A stretch of 64,000 nt of DNA from Nematostella vectensis (lineage: Eukaryota > Cnidaria > Anthozoa > Actiniaria > Edwardsiidae). The notes below the pieces were generated by a model. It made no database searches. It saw only the letters and a list, made by a program, of their open reading frames with translations, and was not told the DNA's origin. A program made the position numbers and the translations under genes. The stretch covers positions 11,670,084 to 11,734,083 of the forward strand of contig NC_064044.1 in assembly GCF_932526225.1 (NCBI RefSeq). The letters are read 5' to 3'. How positions within the stretch are numbered: position 1 is the first letter of the stretch; each line of letters opens with the position of its first letter. Positions 54,176 to 64,000 of this stretch are shown piece by piece.

Positions 54176-57100
54176 ATGACAGCCTGGGTCACCTTAGAGC
54201 CTGAGGGCCTTCCCAGGTCAGAGCAGATGAATTCACCAACTTTTATCAACTTGTGCAAATCAACACCCTGAAAAATAATAGTGGTCATTAGATACGAAAT
54301 TTCAATGCTTATCTCCTTCCATTTCTTCTATTGGTCTGTCTGTCTGTCCATCCCTTTTTAGCCGGTCCATCTCTGTCTGTCTGTCTGTGTCTGCCTGACT
54401 GTGTCTGTTTGTCTGTCTGGCAAACTATGTAGTAAACAATGTACTACACTACAAATAATTTCCATATCCCTTTCTCCCCCTACCCCTCAAATTCTGGAAT
54501 AGTGTGCCATGCACTCCCCCCCTGCCACACCCTTCCCCTTATCATAACTCCTCCTTGGTGAAATACTCACAGTGCGAAGGCCAAGCCCATTAAGCATATA
54601 GACTACATCCTCTGTGGAGACATTCCCTGAGGCACCCGCAGCATATGGACACCCTCCCAGTCCACTGACGCTAGCATCAATTGTACGAATGCCAACCTAA
54701 ACAGAGACAATGTAAGGAGGGGGACCATAAAGAGGTCATTCGATGTATGCATCACCTTTTTAAAGACCACCTATGAAGTGATATTAACATTACATGTGAA
54801 CGGGGTAACAATCACAGAACAATATTTTTTGCAATTTCACAGATCACAGAGTTAAAAGAAAATGAAAACAACTATCACAAGAAATTGGTATTTTCATTAT
54901 TCATGGCCATAATGTTTCTGATTTCATGAATAACAGAGCAAATTTGGGTATAATCACTGGTCACAGAGAGCCCCTCCAACTTGCAAATGTCCTTTTTACA
55001 ATTAAACAAGTAAGAATGTTGGAGCTACTGAAAACACTTGATAGGTGATGTTATGGAGTGCAATAGAGAAGGGGGGCATTATAGAACTTCTGAGGTCAAA
55101 GACATGTAATTGTTTTAAATACATTGATGAAATTTAACCATTTTTAATACACTGCTATGCCCTCAATTTTAGCCCATTTTTTAAAATTCTTTCAAATACT
55201 TAAGGGCTAAGCTTTAACATTATATGTATTATTTCACCTGTAGGGAGACTAGAATGTTGGCCAATGCTTGTCCATAGGTGTCATGACAATGAATGGCTAA
55301 TGCACTAGTTGGTAGCCTGCTTACAACTTCTTCGAGCATCAGTCTTATAGACCCTGAAAAAAAGGTGAAGCATGACTTTACTGACGAAGTGGGCGGGAAG
55401 TAAGGGGAGGGGCCACCCCTCCCCTTGAGATGAGGGAGGGGGGCAAGGTCCTCACCGGGGGAACTCATAAACATATGGGGGTGATTTTCAGCAAAATCTA
55501 TTAAAACCCTAAAGAGGGCACTTTGGGTGTGGTCAACAGAAATTCTTAACCCCTAAGAGATAGCAAATTGGGTGTGGTCAAAGGAATATTTAACCCTAAG
55601 AGATGGCAGAATTGAAAAAAACGTTAAACACCCCCTTTGGAATAGCAATTGGTCAAATTAAAAGATGCGACAATCACCCCAGTCTACTTTTCTGGCCCCT
55701 CCCCCCCGGGGGGCTCCTGGACCACCTTAGGTTCCAAAGGCTGTGCACCTACCTGGGGTTCCCACCCCAATGGTATCACCAAGCGAAATTTCATAACAGC
55801 CCATCTCGTGCATGATGTATGCCACCTGTAGTAAAAAAAAATGAATTAAGAGCAGCCCACATGACCAAAAGACGAAAAACTATACCTCCATAAAACACAT
55901 TTTTTGTTGAGATATGAGGAAAACCTATCATACTTGTCTAATTCTATTATAACAAACCTGTGCACAGCATTGTTACCTTCCATTGTTATACCTTTGTTAC
56001 CTAATACATGGCAGAGAAATTTATTGTTTCAGGCTATATTTTGCATTTGGTATAACTAAGAATAACTACAGACAAGCTGTAAACGAACTAGGTGGTCTAC
56101 ATAGGGTGTGGTGTAGACAAGCTATAAATCAGCACAAGGTTTAAAATGGTAGGTTGCAGGCATCTGTGAACGTAGCTCAGTTCTAGATGTTTAGCCTGCG
56201 ATGGAACTATTTCCAGCTGCACGCAGGCTATAGATGCTTTGATGAGTGCAAGTCCTTTGTCACAGCCAAGGGCAAGCCACAAGGAGCTAACGCTCAAAAC
56301 ATCTTCACAATTACTGTCTGTCAATGTTTTGTTAAATTTTTTCTTGAATCAAAGAATCTAAATTCTCATTTAAGGTAAACAGTTTTACAGTAATCATGTC
56401 ATTCAGCAAAAGGTATAAGTTATGGGAAAAATACCTCTGCAACAGCTTTTGGGTTGATTTCGCCTTCATAAGGGCATCCAACCACACATGAAACATAGCT
56501 GAAAACAAAAACATTTTACCATATCATGTTATCAAATGCTCGGTCGCTAACCCCCAAGAGAAAGGTTAGAAATAAGTGAGAATTGTTCTATTTCCAAGGT
56601 GTACTCAAGGGAGTCTACTAGGCTCCACCGTTTTGGGATAACTCACTTCAAAACTCCAGTCATTAAAAGGTAAGATTAAAACTAAACATAATACATTCCC
56701 AGTTAGAGGTTCCAGATAAATACAATATAATGCTTTGAATGTCTTGTATTGACAAGCATGGATAGAAAACAGCACTCAGGGGTATGTAAATCCGCCGATC
56801 CGTTACATTTTCGGGGCAAATCCGTGGATCCGCAGATATTTTTAGATCCGCATGGTTTGATTGATAAACAATAGCATAGATTGAAATTTATTTAAAATCT
56901 GAAATTCGACCGTCAAAGCAGTCAGAAATCCGAAATCCGCTCCCAAATTGTCAACATATCCGTGATCCGCCGTATTTCCAAAATCCGCCAATCCGCTGAA
57001 ATAATCATCAAAATACGTAATCTGCATGCATATCAGGGCCAAATCTGCCGATCCACGAACCTCATTAGGCCGCGGCGGCCGGCAGAAGCGCTGGCTATAT

Positions 57101-60100
57101 CCCACAGAGCGCCGGCTACTTTCGACTTAAGTTTTATTTTAACTAGAAAGATAAAATAACTTTCACCCCCTACTTATCAATCTCCACCTCCTACTCTGAA
57201 AGTAAATGGAAGCCCTGTCACTTCTTCAAGGTGACAGGCTGTAATTTACTCAAATCCCCAAATTGAATAGGAGCCAGCAAGATTCTTGCATACAATCCAT
57301 ATCGTGGTAAGTTTATTTAGTTTCTATTTTTACCCTATTAAGTTAAAAAAATATTTTAGGTTTGTTATGTTACACAGTCTGTTATATTTTTAAGTATTGT
57401 ACATGTTCAGTGCAAGTGCTCTTTAGATAGAACTACAAGAAGAAAGGGCTTTGTAACTATGCAAACAGTATCCCTTATATGCGAGTCCCATTTAGCTTTC
57501 CACTCACCCTCTGACTTTGACATCATTATCTTTTGCAGCCTGACAAACTGCCTCAAACCTGGCAAGACTCTCCTTTATTGAACAGTTGATGTTCTTCCTA
57601 ATAACAACAACAATAACAAAAAATGGTGACATACTTAAAGTGTTAGACTCGCATTCTGACAACGCCAACACCATACCTACTGAATGACTCAGACGCAGCA
57701 CCAAATATGGCCACCTCCTTTGCCCCAGCAGCAAGCTAAAATAAAACGAAATTAATAAAAAAAAAAAAAATGAAATTACTGTAAATAAAAGGAGAAGACA
57801 TGTAATGAAATAAAAAAAATTAAATTAAATTATTAAATGGAGCAAAATAAGTATATATAGAATATATAAAATATTAAATAATGTAAATAAAATTCAATAA
57901 TACAATTCAATAATATATAGAAATAAAATTATAAAATTAAAATCTACATCTACATTTATTAAGTCGGTAAAAATCTTGCGATATCACACCAACCTTAAAT
58001 AAAAGTATTTACATATAAATAAATAAATAAGGAGATAAGTAAATAAAAATATATACATATATACATGGATAGGTACTAAGTATATATAGAATATATAAAA
58101 TATTAAATAATATAAAATATTAAATATTAAATAAACATGAAATAAAATAAAAAAATGGAAGAAAATGAAATATAAACATTGTAAACTCTATGCACTTTTA
58201 AATCATTTATGTTTTATTAACATATGCCCATTTTGTAACTGCGGAAATAAAACTTGATTTCTTAATATTTGTTCAAACTGTTATTTGCTTCAAGGTTGAT
58301 GACAAAGTATGGCTTTGGTTTTCTTCCTATACCTTCATAAGGACTTGGGAGTTATTGAATTAACAAAGGGTACCATACAACTGTCCTCTTTTTATTTTGG
58401 TCGAGAGCACGGTGTTTATTAAATGCAGTGAAGTGTAATTTCATGGAATGTTGGTGCACAATACTTACAGCGGACTCAAAACCCTTCAGGTTAGGTGTTA
58501 AGACAGGATAAGATACACCAGGTTTTCTATCAATTCCTTTCATGATTTCCACATGGTCAGCCATCTAGTAAAATCAAACAGAAGTGTTAGTCCACTCCAC
58601 CAAAATACAAAGTCAAAGCATAGAGAGTGGAACAGAGGGTATGTAAACTCCTAATTAACCCCATCCCCCACCCCAAATAACTTTGAAAGGCCATAATTTA
58701 AGTCTGACAAGCAAAATGCCTTAAAGACAAATGCAATGCAATAACTGTGCAATGACAGCACTGTAATATACCTTAAGGACAGGACAAAATGTCATCTAAT
58801 GTTATGTGATGAGTTAAACTGACTCATTGTCTTGCTAACACTATGGCGCAAGGGCCTCAACCTTCTAATTATTGACACTTTTTTCTTTTTCATTGAGGCA
58901 AAAGGGCCCAGGGGATTCAACGTAGATAGGGGTCATTGTCTATCATTTAAATTAAAAAAATCTACTAACTGTTATCCCTTAGGGGTACTCAAAGATTCTA
59001 CAGATTCTGCTATTCTTTAGAGGGTTTCGCAATATGCAATGACAACCAGACTCAAAAGTTGTCACAATATGGATGTGCTCTAGGGCAGTGCCTTTATCCT
59101 CCAATGAATTTTTTGAAAAATGAAAACATGTGTTTCCAATCTCTTAGGGTTAGACACCCGAAATTCTATCCTTTAGGGTTAAAATTGATTTTGTTGAAGA
59201 TCTCCTTCAACCCTCCTTACCACCACTGCACTCCTCCCCGGGGGAAAAAGGGTGAAGGGAACAGATGTGGGAAATCTTAAACTAAATACAGGTGTATAGC
59301 AAACCTGCCTGTGGAACCCATTTAGGAGAAACAAAGCTTGTAGCCTCAATCACAGGTAGCCCAGTCTCTGACAGCTTATTAATGAGCTTTATCTTGGTTT
59401 CAGTAAGGATAATTGTCTGAAAATATATCAAAAATAATACACAGCGAAAGTTAGGTTATAATTCCAGAAGCAGGAGTAAACATAAAAAAATATACTATAC
59501 AGGAACAGAGAGTCTGAAGGCTGCCTATGATGAGTATATACCCCAACCCTCCCCCCCCCCACAAAAAAAATTCCCAGGCCTTGAGATTTTTTGGGGGTTG
59601 ACAGGTATGCATTTGCATTATTTGGGACATTGGGACTTTGACGGTGTGTGTTCATAACCCATGGATTTGCTCTACTATGGAGTAAACATCTGTGTGCATA
59701 GCTGTCAACTCACCCACAATAGGCAGTTGTCACAAGATTTTGGACCTCTTCACAAGCCTTTCCCTAACTTTTGTGAGAATGTTCATACATTCTCTGTATT
59801 CAAACCCAATTGGGTCTCTTGGGTTTTTTCACATATTCACTGTATTTCAACCAATTTCAAAAGATTTCTGTCCAAGTTGGGTTGACAGCTATGTGTGCAC
59901 AAGTTCAAAAGCTTCTTTCTTTGATAGAACCCCAGTTTTTACACTGGGGTAAAGAAATGACTTTCACTGTGGTGGAGGAAACCTTTTCATTCTGCAGTCC
60001 ATCACGTGGTCCAACTTCCACTATCTTCACTTGATTTGCACCTGGAGCCGCTGAAGCAAGCTGCCTTGACTGACTGTAAAAGTATAACTAAAACAGATAT

Positions 60101-60497
60101 TACAATTTATCAATGCAAGAGAAGATGCTAAACACACCTCCCCCCCCCCCCTCAGGGGCAAATACAGGGGAGGTGGGTTGGGTGGATATCCACCCCCCCT
60201 TTTGAGCAAAAAAAATTGATAATGCACTTTGTTTGAAGAAACTACGGAGAAGAATAAAAATAAATTCATAAAGGCAATTAAGTTACAAGACTTGTAAAGT
60301 TATTTTTAAAAAAATCTAAATCCGCGCAATGGCCATTTTCATTAACTGGGATGTAATTTGATCATTGGGCACTTTTTAAGCTTATCACCTTGTTGCATTC
60401 TGGATAGATAGCTTACATGAAAGCTGAGTAATACTTCTTGACTCACCGAAAGTTCCCTTGTCCTCCAAACTCTTCTCAGCGAAGATGACCGGATCAT
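54151..60497 (-). CDS. HMGCL: Hydroxymethylglutaryl-CoA lyase (11 exons)
   Basis: Exons, first to last: 60447-60497, 59983-60060, 59309-59416, 58469-58564, 57677-57735, 57508-57597, 56435-56498, 55753-55825, 55238-55353, 54571-54696, 54151-54267. Together 978 nt, 325 residues, the same length as the human enzyme. It cleaves HMG-CoA to acetoacetate and acetyl-CoA in ketogenesis and leucine breakdown. Key motifs are [13 protein letters not shown] (catalytic Arg, Asp), [38 protein letters not shown] (metal-binding His pair) and [14 protein letters not shown] (active-site Cys loop). The Arg-rich, acid-poor N-terminus ([15 protein letters not shown]) looks like a mitochondrial targeting peptide. 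The C-terminus ends TPSR, not the CKL peroxisomal signal of the human enzyme. The donor after exon 3 is GC (CACAG then GCAGGT). Exon limits are by eye. Confidence 0.96.
56775..57070. repeat. ATCCGC-rich degenerate repeat in an HMGCL intron
   Basis: Words such as AAATCCGCCGATCCG and GATCCGC recur irregularly. No inverted ends were found; it may be the remains of an element. Confidence 0.5.
57735..58200. repeat. AT-rich low-complexity intron sequence
   Basis: Runs of ATAAAAT and TATATA words in the HMGCL intron between exons 4 and 5. No gene. Confidence 0.8.
59697..59893. mobile_element. MITE with CATAGCTGTCAAC ends
   Basis: CATAGCTGTCAACTC at the left and its inverse GTTGACAGCTATG at the right; TGTG abuts both sides. 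A single related end lies at about 59575-59609. The same family is complete at 61262-61606. It lies in an HMGCL intron. Confidence 0.68.
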
Positions 60498-60757
60498 TTC
60501 GAATCCAAACAAAATGGCGCTTAATTCCCCTAACAGTCGCCGACAATAAATCGACTAACCTATCAACGCCGAATAACTACCGGGACATTATTCGAGCATG
60601 CGAGCTTCTTCCGAGAAGTAAGCGGATATTTATTGAATGCGATTTGTTTTGTATTTTGTGAAAGTAGCATAATGAATGTGTTGTATTCCATCTGAAACTC
60701 TGCAGAAAGTCTGACAACTCTTGCAGAAAATATTGTTTTTTTCCATTACTTTTCATC
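60498..60757. promoter_or_regulatory. Bidirectional promoter of HMGCL and NAPRT
   Basis: 260 bp separate the two start codons on opposite strands. An ACAAAATGGCGCTTAA word (60508-60523) resembles a YY1 site, often seen near divergent housekeeping promoters. Transcription start sites cannot be placed from sequence alone. Confidence 0.6.
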
Positions 60758-62873
60758 ATGAGCTGGCATAATCCAGTGATTCAGCCTCTTCTTACGGACT
60801 TCTACCAGATAACCATGGCGTATTCGTACTGGAAAAATGGCAAGAAAGACGAAATTGCAGTGTTCGATCTTTATTTTAGAAAGAATCCCTTCGGTGGAGA
60901 ATTCACCATTTTTGCAGGACTATCAGCGTGCTTGGATTTCTTGAATAACTGGAAAATATCAGACGAAGGTAGGGCAGCATTTTTAATATTACTCTGAATA
61001 TGATGTTTGTGCCAACATGTTTACTGAAACGAAACGAAGTTGTTTGCCGGTCCACACAAATGGGTTTTACTTTAAGTAGAAGCTTTATTTGATAATGTGA
61101 TGTACTTAATAACAATTTGTGAGAAACTGCTTGCTCAAGTACGTATTCATCGCAGTTTTGTAAAGATCCATTAAGTTTTTTTACGTGTTTTCTAATTAAG
61201 TTAAGTATGCATAACTTATGAGTTACGCCCAAAAGATATAATATTCAGTTCTACAATATATCATACCTGTCAACTCTCCCGCATTAGGCGGGAGTCTCAA
61301 GATTTTGGACCCCTTCTCCCGCTCTCCTGCGTTGAGCACCAAATCTCCCGCTTTTTAGTGATTTTTATCGCATCCGAAAAATTATTCTATAGAAAATCGT
61401 CATTTTGACTATTCTCTATTAAAATATTTGAAACAATAATTCACTTGCGTAGCGCAATTTATATAACACCCTCGTACGATCCATAAGTGGATTTGTTCGT
61501 GAAAGCTTAGGTTAAACCCACCCCTTCCCCCCAAAATATGAATATACCCCACCCCTCCCCCCTAAAAATTCTCGAGCCTTGAGATTTTCGGAGGTTGACA
61601 GGTATGATATATCAATGCTTATGAATAATACAAACGGATGTGATGTAAATTTTTTTGGACTTTTTGAATTACCACCTCCTGCTTATTAATCTATGATCAA
61701 AGCCTGCATTAATAAGATGTTTGCTACAGCAACATTATACAGGGTTGTATCGGGGATGCCCCCTACCCCCCTGAGTGGATGAGTGGAGCAGTGTTCATAT
61801 GACGTAACCTGCATTGTTGCATTATGGGTAGTTGTTAGCCTCATGGGCTTTGTGTTTAAAATATTCCATGTTGTACTTTGATCATTGAAGAGAATAAACA
61901 GATGAAAGCAGAAATACACTCATAACGATATGAGTTTAACATAAAATGTATATAAATCGTTTGCTTGATAACTGCATGTTATCTTCAGTCTCTTTGTTAA
62001 AACTAAGGTTCCCCCCCTGCTTGGAACATCCATCCCTCCAACCACCACCCCCCTCCCAACTTTTATGGCCCCTGCAAATTTTGCAATACCCTATGCAATG
62101 GAGGTGGATACAAAATGTAAAGAAGGATAGGGTCCAAACAATGAATTGCCTTTTTACTGGGTCTAATAAAATACAAAGACAAATATTATTCTCTATTGGA
62201 CACTGACTACATTTGACCAAAATGCTGAAGTTTTTAATGCTGTTAACACTTTTATAGATATTGAAAGGATTTTAATTTAGCCTTTATATATCATACATGT
62301 ATCTGATAGCCAAATCTTGTACTTTGTATAATATTTTTCACAGGCTTACCAACCTCACAGTCAGTCTCCAGTCAAGCCCAGTAACTAGCTTGAATTATTT
62401 TTTACATATAGTAACAAGGAACCCTCAACTGTTCAAATGTTAGAAATACCGGTTATTCTGATTAAATACACATCACAAAGCAATGAGAGTTTATTGTGAC
62501 CTTTATTCTAGGATATAAGACAATTATAGGACAATTGCAGGAGGTGATCAATCGTGAAAATATTCTTGCTAGTTACTGGGATTGACTGGAGACTGACTGT
62601 GAGGTTGGTAAGCCTGTGCCGTGAGATGATTAAATCTAAATGTCTCTATCCTATTTGCTGCAATTTTGTTAACTTCATATTAACTAGTTTGATTTTTGCT
62701 TTTCTTTATAGATATAGAATATCTCAAGAAAAATCTTCCACCTACTACGGAGGAAGAGTTTTTCACGTTTCTCAAGACGATAGACCCAGGAAGTGTGGAA
62801 CTGTGGGCAGTGCCTGAAGGATCCATTGTGTTTCCCAAAGTACCTCTAATAAGAGTGGAAGGTCCCTTGCCAG
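60758..62873 (+). CDS. NAPRT: Nicotinate phosphoribosyltransferase, first two exons (gene continues beyond the window)
   Basis: Exon 1 60758-60968 ([17 protein letters not shown] start) and exon 2 62712-62873, joined in phase (G then AT) with GT-AG borders. Residues match the N-terminus of animal [41 protein letters not shown] and [17 protein letters not shown]. The enzyme makes nicotinate mononucleotide from nicotinic acid and PRPP in the Preiss-Handler route to NAD. About 124 codons are present. The catalytic His region and the rest must lie past 64000, or in exons not seen in 62874-64000. Confidence 0.93.
61262..61606. mobile_element. MITE with CATACCTGTCAACTC ends
   Basis: CATACCTGTCAACTCTCCCG at the left and GAGGTTGACAGGTATG at the right, 345 bp, with subterminal CTCCCGC and CAAGATTTTGGACC words. 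TATA-like sequence flanks both ends. It lies in NAPRT intron 1. Confidence 0.72.
62339..62618. mobile_element. Palindromic MITE, about 48 bp near-perfect inverted ends
   Basis: CACAGGCTTACCAACCTCAC at the left and its inverse at the right, with the match running about 48 bp inward to CAGTAACTAG. The element is 280 bp. It lies 93 bp before NAPRT exon 2. Confidence 0.8.
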
Positions 62874-64000
62874 GTATAGCATCCCAATAGTTAATCTTTA
62901 ATCTTTAATTATGTTAATTGCTTATAGTGCAAAAAATGGGGAGTAGTGTCTTGATCTTATTTACATGCATTGAGCCTGGCCTTAAATACAACTACAGAGT
63001 CAGCCTCAATGGCTTCTGCTTTAAGGTTATAGGGTGCCTTCAGCCCGCAGGACGCCAAAAAACCCAAAGTGTTGAGGAAAAATATTGAAATGCGTGTCAG
63101 ATTTAATTGAATATGTTCCTGTTATATGTCATTAGAAAGCTTAATAAATGGGGAATACAATAATCCTTTTTGTTTCTAGGTTTGATTAAATGCTTTATTT
63201 TTTAACGGGTTTTAATCACACGTTTGTTTTCAGCCAATCACATCCCTTAAAAACCCTAATGTGTCTAAACTATCCTGCAGATCTTTACATTTTATGGCTT
63301 ATGTCAATCACTACATACACACATACCAAACTGTGTTCAGCTTTTGAGATATTTTTCTTTGTTCCTATGCAAATTTGAGTCAAAGCTAGAGGATTGAATA
63401 ATTTCCAGTAACACGACACCGGAGGACATTAAATACGCTTTACTCAAAATCTCTCAAAAGGCGAACACAGTATTACTCTTGAATAAATAACCTAGCGTTT
63501 TGCCAAATTGTGCGGTCATAGCTCTTATACTTAACGCACATTAGGGTTTTGAAGTTCAGAAATACGTGCAAATTTGAAGCCGAGAAAAGCTTGATTGAAA
63601 GTTCCTGGAGAGTGCAACACCTACTTGAGTTATCTGTCAACGAGGTGATCATACCACCAGCTCTAGATAAACAGACCGACCAATAAGAGGCGAAAACCAA
63701 CTAATTGCTGGGAGTTTCAAATTTCACCATGAGAAAAACAAGATCTTTCATTTAGAAGTCTTCACCCTTGGAACGATCCCATGCAGACTTTCGTCTTTTT
63801 CGTTTATCCATCGGTTATATATTTCGGAACGTTTATAGGACTTTCTGCAAGACGAAGGAACTGAATTTGAGATTTTTGAAGTCAAGATTTATGGGTGAAA
63901 ACAGTATGCTGATGTAGGGAACACAGGGTTCCATTAAGTGATAAAAGGATGAAAGGATTAGAACACCTTGATGCTTACACAAAGTCTTCAAGCAAAATTC
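62874..64000. other. NAPRT intron 2 or later, no further exon recognised
   Basis: No stretch with NAPRT-like residues and splice sites was found. Short open frames at 63190-63378 and 63473-63700 show no domain. Confidence 0.45.

Noticed and set aside
56097-56378. Overlapping frames on both strands within an HMGCL intron
   Set aside because: Mutually antisense, no HMGCL residues, and the exon chain is complete without them.

Overview
The window reads as nuclear DNA of an invertebrate animal, most likely a cnidarian (sea anemone or coral type). That is an inference from intron-containing metazoan genes with GT-AG splice sites, a full Polinton/Maverick element, and many short inverted-repeat elements. 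Nothing here is bacterial.

Host genes. Positions 3442-19491 (minus) hold a 14-exon gene for a SLC12A8-type transporter. The exons join in phase into about 716 codons. One intron contains a single-exon rhodopsin-class GPCR gene (10453-11802, minus). Its introns also carry a microexon-like splice cassette array, several minisatellites and palindromic MITEs. Positions 54151-60497 (minus) hold an 11-exon HMG-CoA lyase gene of 325 codons with one GC-AG intron. It is head-to-head, across about 260 bp, with the first two exons of a nicotinate phosphoribosyltransferase gene (60758 onward, plus) that runs off the window.

Polinton. Between SLC12A8 and HMGCL, 20117-51641 is one Polinton/Maverick with about 0.4 kb terminal inverted repeats. 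Its right part is the core: protein-primed DNA polymerase B (minus, 47398-51422), retroviral-type integrase (plus, 46502-47494), double-jelly-roll major capsid protein, packaging ATPase, and a run of small, mostly membrane-spanning or structural genes on the minus strand (32676-44199). A TTTAAAGATT-like box lies about 20-30 nt upstream of most of these start codons. The left end has a SAP plus Cys/His-repeat protein and a 202-residue coiled-coil protein on the plus strand. The inverted repeats reach into coding sequence, so the left zinc protein and the polymerase begin with the same SAP module.

Decay and nesting. The polymerase has two frameshifts and a stop, the integrase one stop, and the capsid gene a poly-A slip at its start. 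A 990 bp TTAA-flanked element splits one small gene. A 4965 bp foldback element with 303 bp inverted repeats and a 9 bp target duplication splits another. A LINE reverse-transcriptase fragment sits in one copy of a duplicated segment. A G-poor, non-coding 7 kb block (23834-30814) has 2.29 kb direct terminal repeats and is itself flanked by 2 kb direct duplications of Polinton sequence. It is the least explained structure in the window.

No rRNA, tRNA or CRISPR array was recognised.
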